Shown: positions 41,935 through 50,140, counted from the first letter of the stretch. The stretch: 64,000 nucleotides of DNA from Pseudomonadota bacterium (GCA_023435725.1 JAEYRD010000057.1:58594-122593), one strand, 5' to 3'. A program made the numbers and translations. Notes: generated by a model from the letters alone, not told the origin.

Positions 41935-42168
41935 ATGAGGATATTGGTCATAGCGGCCGCGGTGCTGGCACTGACTGCTGCCTCAGCGCAGGCGCAGATG
42001 GGTGGTGGCAGACGCCATCCCAATGAGGGCGGTCAGAAGGCGGACAACAAGCCCAAAGTCGACGACAAGGCTTACAAGGCCGCGCTCGAGCGCATTCCCG
42101 AGCCCAAGGAGAAGTATGACCCGTGGAGCGGGGCCCGTCCGGCCGAACCTGCGAAGAAGCCGAAATAA
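41935..42168 (+). CDS. Small secreted protein with KAYK...IP...DPW motif (paralogue of 45620-45913)
   Basis: 77 residues. A Sec signal peptide (ILVIAAAVLALTAASAQA) precedes a charged mature part with DDKAYKAALERIPEPKEKYD followed by PWSGARP. The same motif, at the same place, is in the protein at 45620-45913. Function unknown. It lies 11 bases before the PQQ dehydrogenase start and may be co-transcribed. Confidence 0.8.
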   Translation: MRILVIAAAVLALTAASAQAQMGGGRRHPNEGGQKADNKPKVDDKAYKAALERIPEPKEKYDPWSGARPAEPAKKPK

Positions 42169-42179
42169 GCGGGGCGGGC

Positions 42180-44213
42180 GTGGTGACCCGCCTGTGCCAT
42201 TTGGCTCTGATCGCGCTCCTCTTGCTGTTGCTGCGGCCATGCATGGCCTGGGAGAGTTGGGGCGGCGATCCCGGTGGTTCGCGCTTCTCGCCGTTGCGAA
42301 AAATCACGCCGGATAATGTCGGTAATCTCGTTCAGGCCTTCGAATTCCATACGGGTGATCTCACGGCACGCCCGCCTGAGGCGATGCGGCGAACCAAATT
42401 CGAGGCGACGCCGCTGTTCGTCGAGGACAGCCTGATCTTCTGCTCGCCCTTCAACGAGGTGATTGCGCTCGATCCCGGCACAGGCGTGCAGAAGTGGCGC
42501 TTCGATCCGAAGATCGCCACCAATCAACGTCCCGCTAATCGCTACGTCTGCCGCGGCGTCACCTATTGGATCGATGATGAGGCGCCAGCAAATGCCGCCT
42601 GTCGATCGCGCATCTTCATGGGCACGAACGATGTCCGCCTGATCGCGCTTGATGCTAAGACGGGAATTCCCTGTGCCGGTTTCGGCAATGACGGCGAGAT
42701 CAGGCTCGATCTTGGTATGGCGCTGGAATGGCCCGGCGAATTCCAGATCACCTCGCCACCGGCCGTTGGCCGTGATGTGGTCGTGGTCGGCTCCGCGATC
42801 GGCGACAACCGCCGCGTCGATGCGCCGAGCGGCGTGGTGCGCGCGTTCGATGCGCGCACCGGTCAAGCGCGCTGGACCTTCGAGCCGCTCAAGCGCGACG
42901 GCATCGAAGCCGGCCACGCCAATGTCTGGGCGCCGATGTCGGTCGACGCGGCGCGTGGGCTGGTGTTTCTGCCGACGTCCTCGCCGTCACCGGACTTTTG
43001 GGGCGGCAAGCGGCCGGGCAATAACGAGCACGCCAATTCGGTGGTCGCGCTGCGCATTGCGACCGGCGAGCTCGTGTGGGCGTACCAGACCGTGCACCAC
43101 GATGTCTGGGACTATGATCTGCCCGCGCAGCCGACGCTCGCGCGCCTCGACACCGGGGCCGGTCAGCGCGACGTCGTGATCCAGCCGACCAAGCAAGGTT
43201 TTGTCTTCGTGCTTGATCGCGACACTGGCAAGCCGGTGTGGCCCGTCGAGGAGCGCGCGGTACCGCAAGGCGGTGCGGAAGGTGAAAGATTGTCGCCGAC
43301 GCAGCCGTTCCCGACGCATGTGCCGGCGCTGACATCGCAAAAAATCTCGACCGAGGATGCCCTCTCGCTGTTGCCCGGTCTGGGCCGCTCATCTTGCGAG
43401 CGCCAGTTCGCAGAGGCCCGCAACGAGGGTCTGTTCACGCCACCCTCAGTGCAAGGCACACTGGAGTTTCCGTTCACCGGCGGCGGGGTAAACTGGGGCA
43501 GCGCGGCCTTCGATCCGGTCAACCAGATCCTCTACGCCAACACCAGCCGCGCCGTTCACCTCATCAAGCTGATCCCGCGCGCGGCGGCCGCCGGATTCAA
43601 TCCGCCGCCAGGCCATGATTTCGGCCAGCAGCGCGGCGCGCCGTTTGCGATGTCGCGTGCGGTCGTGATGTCGCCGCTCGGGCTGCTCTGCAACAAGCCG
43701 CCCTGGGGCGAGATGGTCGCGGTCGATCTGAAGGCGGGCAAGATTCTCTGGCGTTCAACCGTCGGCACTACCGAGGATCTTGCGCCGCTCGGTGTGCCGC
43801 TGCCCTGGGGCGCGCCGCTGGTCAACGGGCTCGCGGTCACCGCAGGCGGCCTCGTCTTCACCGGCGCGATGGATGCCTACCTGCGCGCCTTCGATGCGCG
43901 AAGCGGCAGAGAGTTGTGGCAGGGCCGACTGCCCGTGCCCGGCGTCGCCAATCCCATGACCTATCTCTGGAAGGGCGAGCAATATGTCGCAATCGGCGCT
44001 GGCGGCCACTCCGAGGCAGGCACCTCGATCGGGGACAGCGTCGTTGCGTTCCGTCTGACGCGACCGGGCGAGGCGCCGTCACTGCGGTCGTGCACGATCG
44101 ATCGTCCCGGCGGACGATTCTTTGCGGGGGTGTCGGCGATTGTGCTCGCGATCATCGCGCTCGTGATCGCAGGCCTGTGCTGGCGTCGCAGTCGTCGTAT
44201 CAAGCAATCATAA
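42180..44213 (+). CDS. PQQ-dependent dehydrogenase with C-terminal membrane anchor
   Basis: About 677 residues from GTG at 42180 (or the adjacent GTG at 42183), preceded by AAGCGGGGCGGGC. An N-terminal signal or anchor (ALIALLLLLLRPCMA) leads to an eight-bladed quinoprotein propeller: WESWGGDPGGSRFSPLRKI, VIALDPGTGVQKWRFD, YQTVHHDVWDYDLPAQP, GGGVNWGSAAFDP, GLVFTGAMDAYLRAFD. The sequence is of the glucose/shikimate/quinate dehydrogenase type, but the usual five N-terminal helices are absent. One hydrophobic helix lies at the C-terminus (SAIVLAIIALVIAGLCW). Substrate unknown; it oxidises a polyol or sugar in the periplasm. Confidence 0.9.
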   Translation: MVTRLCHLALIALLLLLLRPCMAWESWGGDPGGSRFSPLRKITPDNVGNLVQAFEFHTGDLTARPPEAMRRTKFEATPLFVEDSLIFCSPFNEVIALDPGTGVQKWRFDPKIATNQRPANRYVCRGVTYWIDDEAPANAACRSRIFMGTNDVRLIALDAKTGIPCAGFGNDGEIRLDLGMALEWPGEFQITSPPAVGRDVVVVGSAIGDNRRVDAPSGVVRAFDARTGQARWTFEPLKRDGIEAGHANVWAPMSVDAARGLVFLPTSSPSPDFWGGKRPGNNEHANSVVALRIATGELVWAYQTVHHDVWDYDLPAQPTLARLDTGAGQRDVVIQPTKQGFVFVLDRDTGKPVWPVEERAVPQGGAEGERLSPTQPFPTHVPALTSQKISTEDALSLLPGLGRSSCERQFAEARNEGLFTPPSVQGTLEFPFTGGGVNWGSAAFDPVNQILYANTSRAVHLIKLIPRAAAAGFNPPPGHDFGQQRGAPFAMSRAVVMSPLGLLCNKPPWGEMVAVDLKAGKILWRSTVGTTEDLAPLGVPLPWGAPLVNGLAVTAGGLVFTGAMDAYLRAFDARSGRELWQGRLPVPGVANPMTYLWKGEQYVAIGAGGHSEAGTSIGDSVVAFRLTRPGEAPSLRSCTIDRPGGRFFAGVSAIVLAIIALVIAGLCWRRSRRIKQS

Positions 44214-44381
44214 ACGTGTTGTGCACGCGATGCGAACGGTCGTTCACATCGCGCGCGCGATATGTTGGCGCGACTTGCACGGCGCTTCAGACTTCGTCTA
44301 CGACGTTGGCGCGGTGAGTCACGTCGCCGACTTTCCTCACGAGCCTTTCCTTTATGGCGTTACGCGCCGATGGAGATATTG

Positions 44382-44675
44382 ATGAAGACCACGCTTTCGC
44401 TTCTGTTCGCCGCAGCACTCTCGCTGTCATCGATGCCCGCCCACGCCGTCAAGTGGGACCTCTCGACCATGAGCTGCAAGCAGTTCCTCGAGAGCGGCGA
44501 AGACAACATCCAGGTCGTGCTGACCTGGATGGACGGCTGGTACAAGGGCGACGAGGACAACGCGATCATCGACACCGACGTGTTCATCGAGAACGCCAAG
44601 AAGTTCGGTGCCTATTGCGGAAAGAATCCGAATGTCAGCATCGTCACCGCAGCTGACGAAGTGCTCGGCAAGTAA
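44382..44675 (+). CDS. HdeA-family periplasmic protein
   Basis: 97 residues. A signal peptide (TLSLLFAAALSLSSMPAHA) precedes the mature part with the HdeA pattern: DLSTMSCKQFLES, VLTWMDGWYKGDED, and a second Cys in FGAYCGKNP. HdeA proteins are acid-activated chaperones held by one disulfide. ATG at 44382 has GGAG seven bases upstream, inside a longer frame starting at 44370. Confidence 0.88.
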   Translation: MKTTLSLLFAAALSLSSMPAHAVKWDLSTMSCKQFLESGEDNIQVVLTWMDGWYKGDEDNAIIDTDVFIENAKKFGAYCGKNPNVSIVTAADEVLGK

Positions 44676-44686
44676 TTTCTGAATCC

Positions 44687-44784
44687 GACCGAAGCGCGGA
44701 CACTTCGCGCCTCGGTCTGTTGCTTCGATACGATCGTGATGGAGAGCCGCGGTGCGCCTTGCGCTCACGCGGCTCTCCTTTTTT
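44687..44784 (+). terminator. Two hairpins after the HdeA-like gene, the second an intrinsic terminator
   Basis: The first stem is GACCGAAGCGCG with CGCGCCTCGGTC (44687-44717). The second is GGAGAGCCGCG with CGCGGCTCTCC (44741-44778), directly followed by six T (44779-44784), a textbook rho-independent terminator for the + strand gene. The thioesterase gene ends at 44795 from the other side. Confidence 0.8.
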
Positions 44785-44794
44785 GGGATGATGC

Positions 44795-45259
44795 TCAGCC
44801 CGGCAGCATCGCGAATGCGCTCGACACCATCGCGACCGGTTTGTTGTCCGTGGCGGAGAGCAGTGTGACGCGGCCAAAGCTCATGGTGCGTCCAAGCCGC
44901 ACCACGCGTGCGTCGGCGAGCACATCCGACGAGGAGACCGCGCGCATGAAATGCGTGGTCTGGTCGACCGTCGTCATCGGACGATAGCCGCGGTTGGCGG
45001 CGAGATTCGCGATCACCATCGCGGTGTCGGCAAGCGCCATCAGCGCCTGGCCGCAGACCACGCCGCCGTTGCGGCACAGCCGCTCCGAGAATGGCATGCG
45101 GAGCAGCGCGCCCGGTTGCCAGTCCGGCGCATCCGCTGGCTGCGCATGCTCGATGCGCTCGACCGAGAGGTTGAGATCCTGGACCCAGGGTGCAAAGACC
45201 TCGCCGAGTATGCGTCTGGCGTCGGCGATGCCGAACTCGGCTTCTGGCTGCGATGGCAT
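44795..45259 (-). CDS. PaaI-family thioesterase (hotdog fold)
   Basis: 154 residues. The hotdog core is FSERLCRNGGVVCGQALMA, in which NGGVVCGQA takes the place of the HGG-containing helix start, then DTAMVIANLAANRG. TTVDQTTHFMRAVSS supplies the second strand. The ATG at 45259 is chosen; the frame continues open upstream but those residues do not resemble the family. It would hydrolyse an acyl-CoA; substrate unknown. Confidence 0.85.
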   Translation of the reverse strand: MPSQPEAEFGIADARRILGEVFAPWVQDLNLSVERIEHAQPADAPDWQPGALLRMPFSERLCRNGGVVCGQALMALADTAMVIANLAANRGYRPMTTVDQTTHFMRAVSSSDVLADARVVRLGRTMSFGRVTLLSATDNKPVAMVSSAFAMLPG

Positions 45260-45406
45260 TGCTGTCGTTTCCTCCTTTGTTGCCGCATGTTTCGGCCATT
45301 CTGCGCGGATCGGCGCGGCAAAGTCACCCGGTCTTGCGCAGGTACCGTCGGCTTGAAAATGCCCGACTTCGCCCAATATGATACCGCGCGTGGGAGCAGG
45401 TGGACG

Positions 45407-45538
45407 ATGTTGCGTAGGGGTATCCTCATGTTTTGGCTGGTCGCGCTCGGTCTCGCGCTGAGCGGGTGCACCAAGTGCGGCCCGATCTGGGACGACTGGC
45501 TGCACGCACCGAAGTCGTGCAGATCGGACCGGCTCTAG
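45407..45538 (+). CDS. Small lipoprotein with CTKCGPIWDDW motif
   Basis: 43 residues (36 from an alternative ATG at 45428). The signal is FWLVALGLALSGC with lipobox LSGC, and the mature part is 23 residues: CTKCGPIWDDWLHAPKSC and a short tail. I recall near-identical short lipoproteins in Bradyrhizobium and relatives. Too short for most gene callers, function unknown. GGGAGCAGGTGGACG precedes the start. Confidence 0.75.
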   Translation: MLRRGILMFWLVALGLALSGCTKCGPIWDDWLHAPKSCRSDRL

Positions 45539-45619
45539 CGAGCAGTTCGGCCCGGGGGGGCCGTTGACAGGGATGACAAGGCGCGGTTGATCTGCCCCGA
45601 ATGGATGGTCAAGGAGTGA

Positions 45620-45913
45620 ATGATGAAGCTTTTCCGTATGGCGGCGGTACTGGCCGTGCTGGCGGGACCGGCCTATGCGCAAATGCCCAATATCAATCTG
45701 CTGCAGGACGGGCCGAGCAAGACCCCGGAAGAAAAGGCCGCAGATGCCGAGCGTGACAAGGCCTACAAGGAAACGCTGAAGAAGATTCCGGACACCAAGG
45801 CGTCCAACGATCCCTGGGGCGGCATGCGCTCCGATCCGCCGAAGCAGGCTGCGCCGAAGGCGTCGGCCGCGACCGGCGCGCCGAAGAAGAAGACCGGCAC
45901 GACCGCCAACTGA
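45620..45913 (+). CDS. Small secreted protein with KAYK...IP...DPW motif (paralogue of 41935-42168)
   Basis: 97 residues. A Sec signal peptide (LFRMAAVLAVLAGPAYA) is followed by a charged mature region: EKAADAERDKAYKETLKKIP, then DTKASNDPWGGMRS and a Lys/Ala/Pro-rich tail. The core RDKAYKxxLKKIPxxKxxxDPWGG matches the protein 3.5 kb upstream. CAAGGAGTGA precedes the ATG. Function unknown. Confidence 0.8.
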   Translation: MMKLFRMAAVLAVLAGPAYAQMPNINLLQDGPSKTPEEKAADAERDKAYKETLKKIPDTKASNDPWGGMRSDPPKQAAPKASAATGAPKKKTGTTAN

Positions 45914-46019
45914 TCGTATCGCCCGGTCGGGGGCGGCCTTGTGCCCGCCGGCCAGGACTCCTCTTCGCCCGGTCCGCTCCCTACATTCTCGAACGGGTGT
46001 TGCGTAGAGGAGGCAAGAG

Positions 46020-46274
46020 ATGGCCGATCGTCCGCGGGATCTCGCCGAGCGGATGGCGCGCCGGCGCAAGATGGGCGTTAAGCCGGGCGAAAGCAGCGGC
46101 GACGGCTATCTGCGCGAGACCTTCACTCTGCCACGCTTGGCGGCACGGGCGAGGGCCCAGGCCTTCTTCGCCCGCTATCCCAAGGCCGGCTATATGAGCG
46201 CGGTCGAGACTTGGCGCGAACTGCCCGGCGGCGACATCGAATTCACCATGCGGCGCCTGCCCAGCGCGGACTAG
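46020..46274 (+). CDS. Small basic hypothetical protein
   Basis: 84 residues, rich in Arg, without signal or membrane segment. It has an N-terminal basic helix (LAERMARRRKMGVKPGE) and a C-terminal block (TWRELPGGDIEFTMRRLP). GAGGAGGCAAGAG lies directly before the ATG, a strong ribosome-binding site. I know similar short proteins in Bradyrhizobium but no function. Confidence 0.65.
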   Translation: MADRPRDLAERMARRRKMGVKPGESSGDGYLRETFTLPRLAARARAQAFFARYPKAGYMSAVETWRELPGGDIEFTMRRLPSAD

Positions 46275-46343
46275 GGCAGGGCCTCCCCGCCAGGGCTGCG
46301 TACAGAAGGGCGCCGCGACGCCGTCGATCTCGATCCGTCCGGT

Positions 46344-46535
46344 TCAGACTGTCGTTTGCTTGATGGCGGCCTTCAGTTCACGATCGATGCGCAGCTGCAC
46401 CCGCCGGATCGCCAGCAGATCGATCTTCGTCTCGGTCTTGCCTGTCTTGACCTGTTCGCCGATGCGGAACTGCCATTGCCAGATTCCCGGAATCGCAGTC
46501 TCGGCAACTGTAAATTCCACGCCCCTGTGATTCAT
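46344..46535 (-). CDS. Small hypothetical protein
   Basis: 63 residues from the ATG at 46535, which is preceded by GGGAGGCGACC; a longer frame to 46574 places that site inside the gene. The sequence GVEFTVAETAIPGIWQWQFR is followed by a helical, charged C-terminus (LLAIRRVQLRIDRELKAAIK). No domain recognised, but it has the look of conserved rhizobial hypotheticals. Confidence 0.65.
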   Translation of the reverse strand: MNHRGVEFTVAETAIPGIWQWQFRIGEQVKTGKTETKIDLLAIRRVQLRIDRELKAAIKQTTV

Positions 46536-46967
46536 GGTCGCCTCCCACGATTCACCTTCGCTGACTGCAAACATGTTGGGCGTCTCAATATTCCCGGGAC
46601 AAGTAAAATCTTTCGGTAAGCCTTGGATAGTTCACCGAATTCCCGAAGCGCGCCGGCGCCGAAACAAACGAAATCGGATTTCGAAAGACGCCGCCCTCGA
46701 GGCGGCGCGAGAATATCGCGAGGTGTGGTTGAGGAACTTCGTTCAACGATCCATTGGCGCATTTGCCATCGACATACCGCTGTAAGGACAATCGAACATC
46801 AAGCATGCGGTTCCATTGTGCATCATTGGAACCCCAACAGCGCCGCCCGACGTTCGAGGTGCGTGTTCTCATATTTTCCACTTTTGCGTGCTGCGCATCT
46901 ATGCTCTGTTGGCACTCTGCCGGCGCAGGAGCGGGGCCCCGAGCGCGACGGCGGCGAAGAGGAAGGC
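46536..46967. other. 432-base stretch with no gene recognised
   Basis: Reading frames here have no family-like content and no convincing ribosome-binding site until the GTG at 46968. GC content seems lower than in neighbouring genes. I see no RNA gene or clear repeat. Confidence 0.5.
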
Positions 46968-47210
46968 GTGAACTTTCTAAGAGATCTCGTGTTGCGCTGG
47001 AGCGCGCGGAATTTCTCGCTCACTTGTCCGCATTGCCGGCACCCCGCGTCTTCCCCGACGTTCAGGCGCGGGCGCTTCATGCTCGGTGACGAGAAGCTCG
47101 TCTGCGAGCACTGCCGCGAGACCAGTGTCGTCACCTTCTGGCGCTTCGAGGGATTATCGTGCCCGTCCGATCACGCCGAGGCGAGGCGGCGCGAGGCGCA
47201 GCGCTACTGA
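46968..47210 (+). CDS. Zinc-ribbon-like hypothetical protein
   Basis: 80 residues from the GTG at 46968, with AGAGGAAGG 2-3 bases ahead. Two CxxC pairs (LTCPHCRHPAS and LVCEHCRETS) 30 residues apart form a likely zinc ribbon. The region between has FRRGRFMLGDEK. The remaining C-terminal part is basic. An open frame from 46623 exists but its first 115 residues look non-coding. No function known. Confidence 0.6.
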   Translation: MNFLRDLVLRWSARNFSLTCPHCRHPASSPTFRRGRFMLGDEKLVCEHCRETSVVTFWRFEGLSCPSDHAEARRREAQRY

Positions 47211-47316
47211 TTCACGCCGGAGATGCAGAGCGAGCGGAGGTATCCCAATTTGTCCCCGTGCGAGCGACGGCACGTGCCTTGCTTGGCATGATGACGGCAA
47301 GCAACATAGGCACGTC

Positions 47317-47556
47317 ATGCTCGGCATTCCCCGCCGCTACAGTCATTTCGTTTTCGGCATCATCCAGTCCGGGCTGACCTCGCTGATTGCGGCGGGGATC
47401 GCCAGCTTTCCCGCGAGTAGCGCCATGGTTTTCCTCAAGCACTGGATGGTGTCGTGGCTGATCGCATGGGCCGCGATGCTGCCGATCGTGCTGCTCGCGG
47501 CGCCCGCGATTCGCGCCTTCTCGCTGCGGCTGACGCAGGAGGAGCGGGGCTCGTGA
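47317..47556 (+). CDS. DUF2798 small membrane protein
   Basis: 79 residues with two membrane helices: FGIIQSGLTSLIAAGIASF and WLIAWAAMLPIVLLAAPAIR. The pattern (YSHFVFGIIQSGLTSLIA, then KHWMVSWLIAW) is that of DUF2798. It lies just upstream of the terminator-bearing repeat pair. Function unknown. Confidence 0.85.
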   Translation: MLGIPRRYSHFVFGIIQSGLTSLIAAGIASFPASSAMVFLKHWMVSWLIAWAAMLPIVLLAAPAIRAFSLRLTQEERGS

Positions 47557-47573
47557 ACCGGCCGGCAGCCATG

Positions 47574-47700
47574 AAAAAACCCCGCCTGGCGAGAGCCAAG
47601 CGGGGCGAAGGTTATTGGAGGCTGAGGTGCTGGGCTGCAACACCATAGCCAAGTAACCCTAGACGGCTCAGCTTACGGCAGGCTGACAAGCCCACGAATC
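47574..47700 (-). ncRNA. Candidate small RNA, copy A of a tandem pair
   Basis: Read on the minus strand, ~90 bases of leader are followed by a strong hairpin (CCCCGC-TTGGC with GCC-GCGGGG, 47580-47604) and TTTTTT (47574-47579), an intrinsic terminator with no gene in front of it. The leader shares blocks with copy B at 47739: the + strand blocks TGGAGGC, GGTGCTGG and GGCTTACGG/CAGCTTACGG followed by CTGAC. Two related elements in tandem, each ending in its own terminator, suggest paired small RNAs. No promoter was identified. Confidence 0.45.
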
Positions 47701-47734
47701 GAATCCGGGCCGGCGTTGGCCCGTCCGTGCCCGC

Positions 47735-47860
47735 AAACAGAAAACCCCGCTCGGGGCAGAGCGGGGTTCTCGGCTGGGTATGGAGGCCCGGTGCTGGTTC
47801 ACCGGGCACAGTGACAGTAGGTGAGTCGGCTTACGGTCGCCTGACGGCAGCCCGCGATTG
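47735..47860 (-). ncRNA. Candidate small RNA, copy B of a tandem pair
   Basis: The minus-strand reading shows ~90 bases of leader followed by a perfect 9-base stem (AACCCCGCT / AGCGGGGTT, 47743-47768) and TTTTCTGTTT, an intrinsic terminator. Shared blocks with copy A occur in the same order, 163-165 bases apart. A second hairpin (GCCCGGTG-AACCAG-CACCGGGC) lies inside the leader. The intervals 47557-47573, 47701-47734 and 47861-48007 hold nothing else recognisable. Confidence 0.45.
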
Positions 47861-48007
47861 AAGTGCTCTGAGGGGCCGCACACTGGCCCCGCACCTGTCC
47901 CAATTTCGACATCCGATCGCACAACTGAGGACACATCGGCAGGCGAGATTCGACCCGTTCGGTACAGCCATGGGGGAAACTTGGCGCGCCGGCAACGGGG
48001 TGGCATC

Positions 48008-48097
48008 ATGGACAACGTAGAGCGGTCATTCGCCGCCGCGACGGCGGCTGGCTTCGTGGTGCTGGTGATCGGCATCATCCTGCTGGCGCTGCTGTAG
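48008..48097 (+). CDS. Very small membrane protein (29 residues)
   Basis: 29 residues: a short polar start (MDNVERSFAAA) and one hydrophobic helix (GFVVLVIGIILLALL) running to the stop. A GGGGTGG stretch lies six bases upstream. It could be a genuine single-pass micropeptide; it could also be chance, since no homologue comparison was possible. Confidence 0.4.
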   Translation: MDNVERSFAAATAAGFVVLVIGIILLALL

Positions 48098-48388
48098 GGC
48101 AGACAGCGATCGCCCCGCAGCAGACTGCCGACGACGAACAACGACGAGATCCTGAGCCAGCGGTCCTGAGCCAGTCTCGCGTGAGGGACCCGGCCGGTCA
48201 CCGTTACGCCATTTCAAAAAAATCGAAAACAACCCCATGCAAAGTAGGACCGTGGCCGGTTTCGGACTCACGGCCGGCGATCAGTATTGCTGATTCTGTA
48301 CTATGATACCGCCACGGAGGGCCTCCGTCGGAGGTGGGGCCGGTGCGGCCTCCGCCTGTCTTGGCGAGCCGCGAAGCTGCCGTTGCGC

Positions 48389-48556
48389 CTAATGCACGTT
48401 GATCGCATTCAAGGGAAGATGCAGTTCGGCGGCGCGCTCCTCGCGGTCCTTCTTCCGGAACTCGTTCTCCTTCCGCTCGAACTTCACCATCTCCTCCTGC
48501 GCCGCCTCCAGCAGGAGATTGCGCCTGAAAGCATCGTGATGCGTGTTTTCCGTCAT
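48389..48556 (-). CDS. Small charged hypothetical protein
   Basis: 55 residues from the ATG at 48556 (71 in the longer frame). It is mostly helical and charged: FRRNLLLEAAQEEMVKFERK, then ENEFRKKDREERAAELHLP, a possible short coiled coil. The composition is protein-like on this strand and not on the other. No family recognised. Confidence 0.5.
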   Translation of the reverse strand: MTENTHHDAFRRNLLLEAAQEEMVKFERKENEFRKKDREERAAELHLPLNAINVH

Positions 48557-48786
48557 GACAGGGGCCCCATCGTAGCAGCGTCGATCGCAACTAATGCCCG
48601 ACACCGCGGAAAGGTTCGGTGCCGCAGGATTGCGGAATTATGGCGGCGCTCCGCTTGCGCGTCTTTGATGCGCGTCAGATTCGGTGGATGAGGAGGCCCG
48701 TGAGAATGATGCGGTCTCACTTTTTGCGGAGGGCGGGAGCATGCGCTGCTCGCATGCTATCGTGCTGCGCCACATCGGAGATGGCC

Positions 48787-48966
48787 ATGGGCTATTGGCT
48801 TTTCGTCATCATCACGACGGGATCGATACCGCTCGCGGGTGCGATGGCGCGCGAGCGCAACAGGTCCTCAAGGAGGTGGCTTTGGGTCGCCGTAGCCGTC
48901 GGGCCCCTGGCACTCTTGGCGCTGCTTATCCTGGGCGATGCGAAGCGCCAGGCCACAGCCCATTGA
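48787..48966 (+). CDS. Small membrane protein
   Basis: 59 residues with two hydrophobic segments, GYWLFVIITTGSIPLAGAMA and WLWVAVAVGPLALLALLIL, separated by a basic loop (RERNRSSRR). CGGAG lies six bases before the ATG at 48787; an ATG at 48781 is too close to it. No function known. Confidence 0.5.
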   Translation: MGYWLFVIITTGSIPLAGAMARERNRSSRRWLWVAVAVGPLALLALLILGDAKRQATAH

Positions 48967-48973
48967 GGCAGCC

Positions 48974-49042
48974 TTACAGAAGCATCGAGACGATGGCGAG
49001 CAGGCCGATACCTGCCAGTGTCCACGATAGAGATTGGACCAT
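48974..49042 (-). CDS. Possible 22-residue membrane micropeptide
   Basis: The frame encodes MVQSLSWTLAGIGLLAIVSM plus two Leu, a single membrane helix. There is no clear ribosome-binding site, so this is a weak call based on composition and on the similar open frame just upstream on the same strand. Confidence 0.25.
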   Translation of the reverse strand: MVQSLSWTLAGIGLLAIVSMLL

Positions 49043-49124
49043 CCAAGGCTGCACGTGCGCCCCGCTCGGGTTTCCTGCCCGCTTTGCAGACTGGGTCCGA
49101 ATGGCGCGTGCGACTTGAGATAGA

Positions 49125-49214
49125 TCAATGGGTAAGGATCAGCGCCGAGATGGCAGCGACGGTGAAGACACCGGCTGCAATGGCAACCACACGCACAACA
49201 AGCTCACGCTCCAT
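49125..49214 (-). CDS. Possible 29-residue membrane micropeptide
   Basis: The frame encodes a polar start (MERELVVR) and one helix (VVAIAAGVFTVAAISALIL) before the stop. It resembles the other tiny membrane open frames in this stretch. The ribosome-binding site is weak. Confidence 0.3.
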   Translation of the reverse strand: MERELVVRVVAIAAGVFTVAAISALILTH

Positions 49215-50052
49215 GCCCGGAACCTAACTTCGGTTGGGGCCGCAAGCCTCTGTAGTTTCTGTCAATTCCGATTGCGGACAAGACGGGTTTTCGAAGTGCG
49301 CTCGACATGAGAGGGAGGGCCGACCGAGGCGGCCTCTTGTCATCACCGACCGATCTGCCCCGATGGCACGGTTTGTCCGACATCTGGGAGCCCTTGCTAC
49401 GGCAGCCGTCGCGCAGCGCGGGACTGTTCGCGGAAGTCCGCACCAGTCTTTGGTGCGGACTTCGTGGGGGCGATATTTGCAAGCTGAGATCAATCATCAG
49501 GCGGGCGCAATCCAGCGTTTGCTTCAAATTGGGAAAGCCCAAAGCGAACTCAGGCGATGGGGTCAAACAGGGACAGCCCTCACGTCTGCGCACTATCTCA
49601 ATTCTCGGTGCGGGCACGTGGGAAAGGTCCCAAGCGTCGCTTGCAATGCACCTCCATTCCGCGCCAGTCCGCGCATGGGATCGGCCTCTAAGCTTACGAT
49701 TTAGGGAAAAAGTAGCAAGCGGCCTGATTAGGACACCTGCAATTTGAAATTAGGACAGCGTTACGCACAGTAGTTATCCGGAATCGCTCCGGTCTCTCGT
49801 TGCATCTAACGTGATTGTTGCCGGGGCTGGCATTTCATCCCGAACAATTATTGCAACCGGCAAGGGGGCTGCCGCGAGGTGGCCCCCTTTCGATTCCGGC
49901 ATTCGCAGAGGGGGCAAGGACACTGTAGATCCGCGTCCGCTTGATGATCTCGGGTGCCAAGTTGTCGAACTCGGTTGCGCGCTCTCGGATTCGATTGAGG
50001 ACACTCGGGGCAAATGCAGCGCCCAGATATGGGAGCTGTCCAAATTAGGACG
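49215..50052. other. 838-base stretch without a recognisable gene; contains a perfect hairpin
   Basis: Several overlapping open frames exist on both strands, none protein-like. A perfect 13-base inverted repeat with a 5-base loop (GAAGTCCGCACCA-GTCTT-TGGTGCGGACTTC) lies at 49433-49463. Short elements of the form AATTAGGAC/GATTAGGAC occur at ~49725-49756 and again at 50041-50050, like decayed mobile-element ends. Confidence 0.5.
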
Positions 50053-50140
50053 CCCCAAGCAAAAACGCCGCCCGCTTAAATGCATCGCGGGCGGCGGCTT
50101 TCCAGCCCCGGGAGGGTGTGACGCAAAACCCCGGTGAGGG
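50053..50140 (-). repeat. Terminator-bearing repeat, copy C
   Basis: The + strand begins CCCCAAGCAAAAACGCCGCC. Read on the minus strand it ends in a strong intrinsic terminator: GCCGCCCGC-N-GCGGGCGGC followed by GTTTTTG. The adjoining part GACGCAAAACCCCGGTGAGG is repeated in altered form at ~50170-50205 and in copy D. Copy D lies 216 bases away. Confidence 0.6.

Noticed and set aside
45600..49800. tRNA or rRNA genes
   Set aside because: I looked for cloverleaf and GTTCGA-type T-loop patterns in the gene-poor stretch and found none that fold convincingly.
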